From the IMG/VR virus record IMGVR_UViG_3300030329_002719, positions 1 to 22,041 of that record: a DNA stretch of 22,041 nucleotides. One strand, 5' to 3'. The notes below the pieces were generated by a model. It did not search any database. It worked only from the letters and a program-made list of their open reading frames with translations, and was not told where the DNA came from. Position numbers and translations under genes: made by a program. Below, piece after piece: positions 4,992 through 12,040 of the stretch (position 1 is its first letter; every line of letters starts with the position of its first letter). The stretch is from a virus.

Positions 4992-5054
4992 AAATACCTT
5001 GATTGGCAACCTGGTCTTAAGTTTATACTAATAGTATAATTTTCCGGCCGGCCG
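4992..5054 (+). repeat. Palindrome-bearing repeat, unit 5
   Basis: AAATACCTTGA at +0, TAGTATAA at +40 (5032) and CCGGCCGGCCG at +52 (5044-5054). The +40 box is part of a TTATAC/GTATAA inverted repeat here. ATCCTGTAAT at 4978-4987 precedes it. Confidence 0.85.
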
Positions 5055-5217
5055 AACCAACCGAACTTCCTGTGTAATTTTTAGGAATTTGTATAAAATG
5101 GGTCTGAAAGTGGGTTTTACCAAAAACCGCCAAAATTTTTGTCTCATATTTAAGCGACAATGAGGTTTAAGAGGTTGGGTGGTATGATTAGACCTAGAAA
5201 AAAATGTAATTTAGTTG
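5055..5217. other. Non-coding spacer
   Basis: No supported gene. A weak hairpin GGTTTT 5113-5118 with AAAACC 5123-5128 is followed eight bases later by TTTTT; this might be a poor terminator. Nothing else is recognised. Confidence 0.35.
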
Positions 5218-5238
5218 TTGCAATAAGTTATAACTTAT
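5218..5238 (+). promoter_or_regulatory. Operator/promoter, copy 3 of AATAAGTTATAA element
   Basis: TTGCAATAAGTTATAA at 5218-5233 is identical over 16 bases to 43-58. Here it extends to a perfect 16-bp palindrome, ATAAGTTATAACTTAT (5223-5238), suited to a dimeric regulator. No good -10 hexamer at normal spacing is evident, so an operator or a phage-specific promoter is more likely than a plain sigma70 site. Confidence 0.45.
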
Positions 5239-5282
5239 GGTTTAACTAACTATCAATTAAATTAATTAATTGATTTAACCAT
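5237..5282 (+). promoter_or_regulatory. AT-rich leader hairpin before 5299 gene
   Basis: ATGGTT 5237-5242 pairs with AACCAT 5277-5282, and inside it ATCAATTAA 5252-5260 pairs with TTAATTGAT 5266-5274 around a 5-base loop. The ribosome site AAAGAGG follows directly, so the hairpin could affect translation or mRNA stability of the next gene. Confidence 0.4.
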
Positions 5283-5298
5283 TTAGAAAGAGGTTATT

Positions 5299-5673
5299 AT
5301 GACTAAAAAATCTAAATTAAATCAAAAAGCAACTGCTACTCTAGTAGAGTATAGAACTGCTTTAGATATTAAGAATAGTATTGATAAGTTAGTATCTCAA
5401 CTAAAAAATGAATTTACTGAAATAGTAAATAATCATAAGTTAGTAAGTGATAAGAAAAACTTTGTTTTTGATTTTGACAATGAAACATTTGTTATAAGTC
5501 AATCTAATAGAGATATACTTAATCAATCTGAAGTTAAAAAACTATTAACTTCTAAAAAGTTAGCAATACCATATAAAACTAGTACATCAGTTAGTATTAA
5601 AAATGTTAGTGGAACTGCTAATAATGTTGATAATGAACTTATCAAAATGTTGAAAGTAGGTACTAATGCCTAG
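5299..5673 (+). CDS. Hypothetical protein (124 aa)
   Basis: Clear AAAGAGG ribosome site. The product is Lys/Asn/Ser-rich: a helical N-terminal half (residues 10-45), then a strand-rich part with NFVFDFDNETFVISQSNRD, then a Ser/Thr/Val-rich tail. I recognise no family or catalytic motif. Codon use is strongly AT-ending like the rest of the phage. It overlaps the next gene by eight bases and is the first gene of the operon downstream of the palindromic element. Confidence 0.65.
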   Translation: MTKKSKLNQKATATLVEYRTALDIKNSIDKLVSQLKNEFTEIVNNHKLVSDKKNFVFDFDNETFVISQSNRDILNQSEVKKLLTSKKLAIPYKTSTSVSIKNVSGTANNVDNELIKMLKVGTNA

Positions 5674-5923
5674 TTTTGATCTAACAATGTTAAATAGTTT
5701 AATTACGACTAACGGGGATAACCCCGTTAGCACTTCATCAACTGATATGCCTATCGTTAACAATTTAGATAAGCAGATTAATTGGCAACTGTTAGCAGGA
5801 TTTCTTGATCAAGAGATATTCCAATTCATACTAAAGAATAAAGATAACGAAGTTATCAAGCAATTTGGTATTGACCTAGCTACGAAGTTAGCGACTAACT
5901 TCGGATTGTCTAAAGATCAATGA
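5666..5923 (+). CDS. Hypothetical protein (85 aa)
   Basis: It starts inside the end of the previous gene and ends in ATGA overlap with the tiny ORF at 5920. The N-terminal third is Ser/Thr/Asn-rich and probably disordered; residues 38-80 (WQLLAGFLDQEIFQFIL ... IDLATKLATNFGLS) look like two or three helices. No family recognised. The DNA holds short inverted repeats (ACGGGGATAACCCCGT near 5710). Confidence 0.6.
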   Translation: MPSFDLTMLNSLITTNGDNPVSTSSTDMPIVNNLDKQINWQLLAGFLDQEIFQFILKNKDNEVIKQFGIDLATKLATNFGLSKDQ

Positions 5924-6024
5924 AGTATATCATTTATTTATTCAAGGCACTTATAACAAGTGCCTTGTTATTCTTCTTGCTATGGTTTTGGTTTGTTGCA
6001 ACAACTCCGATCCAAGCAATATAA
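5920..6024 (+). CDS. Tiny hydrophobic membrane protein (34 aa)
   Basis: The ATG at 5920 overlaps the stop of the previous gene as ATGA, and the frame stays open to a TAA at 6022-6024. The product, MKYIIYLFKALITSALLFFL then LWFWFVATTPIQAI, is one strong membrane helix with a positively charged start, like a small holin-type or signal-anchor peptide. The clean terminator at 6052 lies just after its stop, as expected for the last gene of an operon. A 10-bp hairpin lies inside it (5943-5967), which leaves open the alternative that this is only a terminator region. Confidence 0.45.
   Translation: MKYIIYLFKALITSALLFFLLWFWFVATTPIQAI
5943..5967 (+). terminator. Terminator-like hairpin inside the 34-aa ORF
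   Basis: CAAGGCACTT 5943-5952 and AAGTGCCTTG 5958-5967 form a perfect 10-bp stem with a 5-base loop, followed by TTATTCTTCTT. It could end the 5299-5923 operon, or be a regulatory hairpin within the small gene. Confidence 0.5.
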
Positions 6025-6051
6025 AACTAAATACTTATTACATTTTACCCC

Positions 6052-6080
6052 AAGCCCAGCAATCGCTGGGCTTTTCTCAT
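6052..6080 (+). terminator. Rho-independent terminator
   Basis: AAGCCCAGC 6052-6060 and GCTGGGCTT 6065-6073 form a perfect 9-bp stem with an AATC loop, followed by TTCTCATT. It closes the 5299 operon and insulates it from the terL block. Confidence 0.75.
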
Positions 6081-6263
6081 TATTAAAGTTAGTTAAATCT
6101 TTTTACCATCACCAGAAAAAAAGCTGGCTCGGTTTTCCCCCCTTCCCCCTATCTTATCTTATCCTCCCCTTGCATCACTGTTTTGGCCTGTCAGAGACTC
6201 CCCCCACAACTTCAGAAAAACAAGTCGGTTGAAAAATTTTAAAAAAAATTGTAAAACTAGGGA
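6081..6263. other. Non-coding gap with a pyrimidine-rich tract
   Basis: No supported gene. From about 6131 to 6172 the + strand is almost all C and T, including CCCCCC and CCCCC runs and CTATCTTATCTTATCC. A weak promoter-like pair, TTGAAA 6229-6234 and TAAAAC 6252-6257, would start RNA at the terL ATG. Confidence 0.5.
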
Positions 6264-7745
6264 ATGTCTTTGGATTTCGACACAACAAATCCTGAAGAAG
6301 CAAAAGCCTTAATGTTGAAGTTAGAACTTCGACAAAAAGAATTAGATACTGCTGCAAAAGCAAAAGAAAATTTTTTGGATTTTGTTAGGGCCGTATGGCC
6401 TGAGTTTATATCAGGATACCATCATAAAAAAATTGCAGAAAAATTTCAGCAACTGAAAGATAAAAAATTGAAACGTTTGATCGTGAATATGCCACCAAGG
6501 CACACGAAGTCTGAGTTTGCATCCTATTTACTTCCAGCATGGATCATGGGCCATGCACCCAAAACCAAGATCATACAAGCAACGCACACCGGCGAACTGG
6601 CCTTCCGCTTCGGAAGGAAAGTAAGAAACCTGATGGATCACGAAGATTACAAACGAGTATTCAAGGACGTTGAATTATCACAAGATTCTAAAGCTGCAGG
6701 TAGATGGGAAACAAATCACGGAGGAGAATATTTCGCAACAGGTGTAGGTGGTGCTATTACAGGTCGTGGTGCAGATCTATTAATAATTGACGATCCTCAT
6801 TCCGAGCAAGATGCATTATCGGAGACAGCATTTGATAATGCTTATGAGTGGTACACATCAGGACCAAGACAACGTTTACAACCAGGAGGTGTCATTGTTA
6901 TTGTTATGACAAGATGGTCTACAAAAGATTTGACAGGAAGATTAGTAGGAGCTCAAAAAGAAATTAAAGCAGATCAATGGGATATTATAGAATTTCCAGC
7001 AATCTTTCCAAAGTCGGGTAATCCTATATGGCCTGAGTATTGGAAGAAAGATGAGCTGTTATCAGTTAAAGCGTCATTGAATGAACAGAAGTGGCAAGCA
7101 CAATGGCAACAAGCACCAACCTCCGAAGAAGGATCTATTATTAAAAGAGAATGGTGGATGAAGTGGGAATCTAAAACACCTCCTAATAACATACAACATA
7201 TTATACAAAGCTATGATACAGCGTATTCTAAAAAAGAAACAGCAGACTACAGTGCTATTACTACCTGGGGTGTATTTACATCTGAAGCTGACGGGAAAGT
7301 TTATTTAATATTATTAGATGCAATTAAAGGTAGATGGGATTTTCCTGAATTAAAAAGAAAGGCCCTTGCTAAATATAAACAGTACGAGCCCGAAACAATC
7401 ATTATTGAAGCTAAAGCGAGCGGATTGCCCCTGACCCATGAACTCCGACAAGTAGGTATACCTGTTACGAACTTTACACCAAGCAAAGGAAATGATAAGC
7501 ATGTAAGAGTAAACGCTGTAGCACCGGTATTCGAAGCAGGTCAGGTATGGGTTCCTGATGAGCGGTGGGCGCAAGAAGTCATTGAGGAATGTGCTGCCTT
7601 TCCTTTTGGTGATAACGACGATTATGTTGACTCAACTACACAAGCCGTGCTACGTTTTCGCCAAGGAAATTTTGTTACACTACCAGATGATTATTGGGAA
7701 GAACCACGAGTACCTGATTACATGGGTGAGGAGAGATATTATTAA
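6264..7745 (+). CDS. terL: Terminase large subunit (493 aa)
   Basis: TerL is the ATP-driven packaging motor and nuclease that docks on the portal. The ATPase half has Walker A-type PPRHTKSE (77-84), an ATHTGE segment (107-111), Walker B DLLIIDDPH (171-179) and the coupling motif TRWS (216-219). The nuclease half has the RNase H-like acidic residues D318 (SYDTA), E382 (IIIEAK) and D453/D456 (DDYVDS). Length is normal. AGGG sits very close to the ATG, so the ribosome site is poor. The stop overlaps the next ATG (TAATG). Codons for residues 87-125 are noticeably richer in C/G endings than the rest. Confidence 0.93.
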   Translation: MSLDFDTTNPEEAKALMLKLELRQKELDTAAKAKENFLDFVRAVWPEFISGYHHKKIAEKFQQLKDKKLKRLIVNMPPRHTKSEFASYLLPAWIMGHAPKTKIIQATHTGELAFRFGRKVRNLMDHEDYKRVFKDVELSQDSKAAGRWETNHGGEYFATGVGGAITGRGADLLIIDDPHSEQDALSETAFDNAYEWYTSGPRQRLQPGGVIVIVMTRWSTKDLTGRLVGAQKEIKADQWDIIEFPAIFPKSGNPIWPEYWKKDELLSVKASLNEQKWQAQWQQAPTSEEGSIIKREWWMKWESKTPPNNIQHIIQSYDTAYSKKETADYSAITTWGVFTSEADGKVYLILLDAIKGRWDFPELKRKALAKYKQYEPETIIIEAKASGLPLTHELRQVGIPVTNFTPSKGNDKHVRVNAVAPVFEAGQVWVPDERWAQEVIEECAAFPFGDNDDYVDSTTQAVLRFRQGNFVTLPDDYWEEPRVPDYMGEERYY

Positions 7746-10700
7746 TGGTTGATTTATCAGGTATACCACAATACGATTCAGGAGTTTTAGATGTTCCTGT
7801 AGATAGAATGGATGCTAAAACCAAAGAAACTTATAAAACTGGTAATGCTAAAATTGACAGGTATCTCAATTCTAAATTTAATAAAAGTGTTAATAACATA
7901 ACCAATAAACTTGGTAATTTTATATTTAATCCAAAAAAGAAAATTAATTTAGTTATTAAAGGTGCTGATCTTTTAACCGGAGGAGGTGTCAGCAAAAATG
8001 TAGAATTAGGAGTAAGTCAATTAAGGGCTATAGGAGAGGATGCTTCTAAACAAGTTCTTTCTCAAATGGGTAAATTAAGAAATCTTTTAAAAAAAAATTT
8101 TGGAATAACACATACCAGAGGTATGGATAAGTCAAAACTGACTCCTGCCCAATTAAAGTTAGTTAATGAAATAGATGACTTAGCGGATTTTGAAATTGGA
8201 TTAAGATCTACTTACAAAGCTGATACGACTGTATTAGCTAATGCTATTAAAAAAGACAAAACTCCTATGGTAAAAAAATTATCAAAAGAGATAGACCAAG
8301 CAGAAAATTGGAAAACTACTTTTAGTAATGTGTTTCCAGGAATAAAAACATCAAGACAAACTTCTAAAAAAGTTTCACAACTTCCTGGTATTGCAGCTTC
8401 AACACCTTCTGGATCGGCTAAGGTTTATCAATTTACTTATAAAGGTTTGGCAGCTAAACATGGAGGTAATAAAAAATTAGACGAGATAATTAGAAATAAA
8501 AAACATCCTAAGCATCAAGAAGTAATGGATACATTTAATGATTCTATAAAAAAATATTCTAAACAAATGGATGAACTGTTTCAATACAGAGATGATATGT
8601 TGGAAAGCTATGCTGATGATTTAATAGAAGTATATACTAAATATGGAGATGATGCAGGACAAGGTGTTATAGATTTTGCTCACAAGTTTCCTGTTAGTCA
8701 AACAGGAAGAATGAATCAAGCGAGCGAGTTATTGGATAAAGCAGGTAATCCTGAATATTTATATTTATCACCAAGTTTTGTTAATAGAAAAGTCCAAGTA
8801 TTTTTTGATGACTTAGCAGAAAATGTTATGACTGGAAAACCTTTGTCATATGTAAACAGACCTCTTGCTACTCAAGGATATAAAACAGCTACAAGACGAG
8901 TTGATCCTTTTGATAATATGACAATGAATATGGCTGAAGGAGTTTATACAAGTCCTAAACAATTTGATGAGTTTATAGAAATAGGAAACAAATCTAAAAG
9001 TGCAGATTCAATAAAAAGTATATTAAATAAAATTGATTTAGGTTTAAAAAATGTAAAAGCACAAAGTTCTTATTCAATATATAATCCAAGAGCTAAAGCT
9101 TTAGCTGGAACTAACAAAGATACATTTAATTTAACATTAGGTAAAAATTTAGAAACTAAAGCAGACATGAAAGAATTATTAAATTATTTATTAGATCCAT
9201 CAGTAACTAAAGATACTTTAATATCTCCTTTCAAAGACGGAGGATATAAAGAAGGTGCTCAACCTACAAATTCTGTAGAATCTTTTCAAACTTTCTTTGA
9301 AGAGGGGGTCGGGGATAAGGAATACGATCTCAGGACTCTTGGTACTTTATGGAACGGAAAACTATTAACGGCCCCTAGTTCAGGGTTCGGTGGAGAATAC
9401 GCAGCGGAAAATTTACCTATCTTAAAAGATATGGACCCTTTATCCAGAGGAATCTGGAATACAGTCGCACCTTACGGTGAGAAAGCATTCGATATTCTTG
9501 ACACCCTATTCAGGCTCCCTGGCGCCTTTGCAGGAGATACAGCTGAAGGATTAGGTGTAAGTGAAGATGAAGCAAATAAATTACAAGCAGAATTAAATAC
9601 AATGTTATTTATGCCTGTTGCAGGCGGACCGGTTTCTAACGCAGGTAGAATAAAAAATGCACAGAACGCTGTGAACAATGTTAAAAAAGTAAAAAAAGAA
9701 ATAATAGATTCTTCTAAAACAATTGAAAAACAAGGACCAATGCCTTTAGGAGAAAAAACAGGTCCTTTTCAATTAACTAAACCAAAGAATGTTGGATTAG
9801 GTTTTACTTCAAGAATTAATCCCAACACAAAAAAATTACAATTGTCTTACGAAGGAGAAGTAATAGGAGAATTTAATTCTCTTGCAGATGCTCAAGCTAC
9901 AATAAAGAAAATTAATGCTGGCAAGTGGGAAGGTAAAACAAATTATAAAAGTGAAAAGAAAACATCTACTAAACCTTGGATTATAGAATTTCCGGGTCAA
10001 ACAAATACAATGGAGTTTAAGACAAGGAAAGATGCACAACTTTATATAGATAAAAATTATGCAGGTACCGATCCAATTAATTTACCTACAATAAAAAAAA
10101 TGCCACCAAAGGCTGGAGAAAAAACAGGAGACTTTTCTCGTTACTCTGTAATGTTTGATGATATAGCTGAAAGTTATTCTCCTACAGAAACTAAAACAGC
10201 TTCACAATGGATCGGAGAATTAAAGAATAGAGGACATACACAAGAACTTGATAAAACTGGTTTTGGGTATTCTTTATGGGAATTAAAAGATCAAAAAATT
10301 TCAGCGGCAGATTTATTTACATTACGAAAAAATAAGGGAACACAAATTAAAACGGAACCTATTCGAATGAATAAAAAAGAACAACTCGATTTAAGAGGAG
10401 AGTTTGATACTCTTACAAATGAGTATAATGATTTTTTAAATGTAAGTGGTAATTTTAGAGGATCTTTACCTACCAATGTTCAAAATTTTATTCAAACAAA
10501 AGTAAATAATTTTCAAAAATATTATCAAAGAGTTTTAGATAATACCGATGGTAGAATAAATGCCAGACAAGAAGCTGTTCTTAATGATAAGATTGATAAA
10601 ATATTAGCAGAAATTACTATAGCTGCAGAAAAAGCTCAAGGTGGAAATGCTTGGACTCCTATGTTAAGAGATACTAATGCTGCTAATTTTTCTCTTAATG

Positions 10701-12040
10701 TTTATCAAGCATCTAGTGATATATTAACCAGAACACAAGCTGGATCTGCTGCTCGTAGATTTTTAAATGGTTTAAAAAATATAAGAGAAAATTTTGGGAC
10801 CACGGCAAGTCATAAAGAATATACTCTTCCTGGAAAAGCTCAAAATACACATAAGACAGAAGTGTACACTTACAATCCAATAAAAGGACAAAAAAATACT
10901 AAAGATATAGGAAACACTCACATGGGACAAAACAATGAATTAGCCCATGTAAGAAAAACAGAAAGAACAAGTACAGATGGTCAAAATGGAATTTTATTAG
11001 ATGAAATGCAATTTGATACAATGAGGAATGTTGCAAAAAGTGAGAAACCTGTTTTTAAACCAGAGATTCATGCCAACCAAGCAGAAGCTTTAACCAACCA
11101 ATTAAACCAATTAGAAAATCAAAAGAATAGAATATTTAATAGTGAATTAAAAAAGTTATTAATTAAATCTGATGTTGATGATGCAACAGATTATAATTTA
11201 CCTCAAAACCAAAGAGCATTGATGGAAAGAGTTAAAGAAATTCCTGATAATGATCCTAATTTAGCTAAAGTAAAAGAAAAGATATTAGCTGATTTTGGAT
11301 CAGCTGATGAGTTTATGGCACAACAAAACAATAAGGCTTATTCAAAAGTTGATGACGAAATCAAAAGAATAAATACAGAATTTAAAGATACTCCTACTCA
11401 AGCTAATAGTATGCCTGATATTCCGTTTAGACAACAAACGGAAATGATAAAAGAAATATTAAAAAGAGAAATTGAACTTGCTATTAAAGGAAATAAAGAT
11501 TTTATTGCTATACCTTCACCAGAAGTTGTTATGGGTTATGAACAAGGAGCTGGTTCTAATTTAGCTGTAGCTTTTAATAATATTTATAGAAAAAGATCTT
11601 TAGAAGCAATTAGAAGTATACAAGACGAGTATATAAAAAAATTAGAAAAACTGGGAATTGATTCTAAACCATTTAGCATAAGAGCAGGGGACGATGTAGA
11701 AATGTTTATTGCTTGGGATAAAAAAGCACCTACTAATGATACGTTTATGGCTAAGATGAAATCAATTTATAATAATTTTAATTTAAATGATCCTGCAATT
11801 TTAGAAATGATTGAGGCCGGGACTTATAAAGAACCATTTAGACCTATAAATTATGGAAGTGTGCCTGGAGGTAAAAATGCGGTTCAACCAGGAATAGTTA
11901 TTGATTTAAGAAACATAAAAGGGTTTGATAGAAAACTTCTAGCAAAAATTGGTTTTCAAGAGTATAAAGAAGGTGGTAAAACCGAGATTAACAAATATTC
12001 AGCATTAGCTGGAATAGATATATTAGGAGTAGCAGTTTAG
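7745..12040 (+). CDS. Very large protein of unknown role between terL and portal (1431 aa)
   Basis: The single uninterrupted frame fills 4.3 kb and is coupled to terL and portal by overlaps of one base at each end. It is Lys/Asn/Ser-rich, mainly helical with strand-rich insertions, and has no signal peptide and no clear membrane span. Residues 520-600 (GFGGEYAAENLPILKDMDP, then a WNTVAPYG segment) are more hydrophobic and coded with more C/G-ending codons. Two GxKTGxF-type segments (around 678 and 796) may be an internal duplication. The C-terminus has a compact RAGDDVEMFIAWDKK ... GIVIDLRNIKG part. Position and size suggest an internal virion or ejection protein, but I recognise no family. 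Confidence 0.75.
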   Translation: MVDLSGIPQYDSGVLDVPVDRMDAKTKETYKTGNAKIDRYLNSKFNKSVNNITNKLGNFIFNPKKKINLVIKGADLLTGGGVSKNVELGVSQLRAIGEDASKQVLSQMGKLRNLLKKNFGITHTRGMDKSKLTPAQLKLVNEIDDLADFEIGLRSTYKADTTVLANAIKKDKTPMVKKLSKEIDQAENWKTTFSNVFPGIKTSRQTSKKVSQLPGIAASTPSGSAKVYQFTYKGLAAKHGGNKKLDEIIRNKKHPKHQEVMDTFNDSIKKYSKQMDELFQYRDDMLESYADDLIEVYTKYGDDAGQGVIDFAHKFPVSQTGRMNQASELLDKAGNPEYLYLSPSFVNRKVQVFFDDLAENVMTGKPLSYVNRPLATQGYKTATRRVDPFDNMTMNMAEGVYTSPKQFDEFIEIGNKSKSADSIKSILNKIDLGLKNVKAQSSYSIYNPRAKALAGTNKDTFNLTLGKNLETKADMKELLNYLLDPSVTKDTLISPFKDGGYKEGAQPTNSVESFQTFFEEGVGDKEYDLRTLGTLWNGKLLTAPSSGFGGEYAAENLPILKDMDPLSRGIWNTVAPYGEKAFDILDTLFRLPGAFAGDTAEGLGVSEDEANKLQAELNTMLFMPVAGGPVSNAGRIKNAQNAVNNVKKVKKEIIDSSKTIEKQGPMPLGEKTGPFQLTKPKNVGLGFTSRINPNTKKLQLSYEGEVIGEFNSLADAQATIKKINAGKWEGKTNYKSEKKTSTKPWIIEFPGQTNTMEFKTRKDAQLYIDKNYAGTDPINLPTIKKMPPKAGEKTGDFSRYSVMFDDIAESYSPTETKTASQWIGELKNRGHTQELDKTGFGYSLWELKDQKISAADLFTLRKNKGTQIKTEPIRMNKKEQLDLRGEFDTLTNEYNDFLNVSGNFRGSLPTNVQNFIQTKVNNFQKYYQRVLDNTDGRINARQEAVLNDKIDKILAEITIAAEKAQGGNAWTPMLRDTNAANFSLNVYQASSDILTRTQAGSAARRFLNGLKNIRENFGTTASHKEYTLPGKAQNTHKTEVYTYNPIKGQKNTKDIGNTHMGQNNELAHVRKTERTSTDGQNGILLDEMQFDTMRNVAKSEKPVFKPEIHANQAEALTNQLNQLENQKNRIFNSELKKLLIKSDVDDATDYNLPQNQRALMERVKEIPDNDPNLAKVKEKILADFGSADEFMAQQNNKAYSKVDDEIKRINTEFKDTPTQANSMPDIPFRQQTEMIKEILKREIELAIKGNKDFIAIPSPEVVMGYEQGAGSNLAVAFNNIYRKRSLEAIRSIQDEYIKKLEKLGIDSKPFSIRAGDDVEMFIAWDKKAPTNDTFMAKMKSIYNNFNLNDPAILEMIEAGTYKEPFRPINYGSVPGGKNAVQPGIVIDLRNIKGFDRKLLAKIGFQEYKEGGKTEINKYSALAGIDILGVAV

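Noticed and set aside
2260-5054. CRISPR array
   Set aside because: Repeats are either 9 bases without uniform spacers or ~64 bp with irregular distances (153 to 662 bases); no cas genes.
5960-6232. 90-aa ORF over the terminators and the pyrimidine tract
   Set aside because: Contains the 6052 terminator and low-complexity C/T DNA; the overlapping 34-aa frame at 5920 with ATGA coupling is the better reading.
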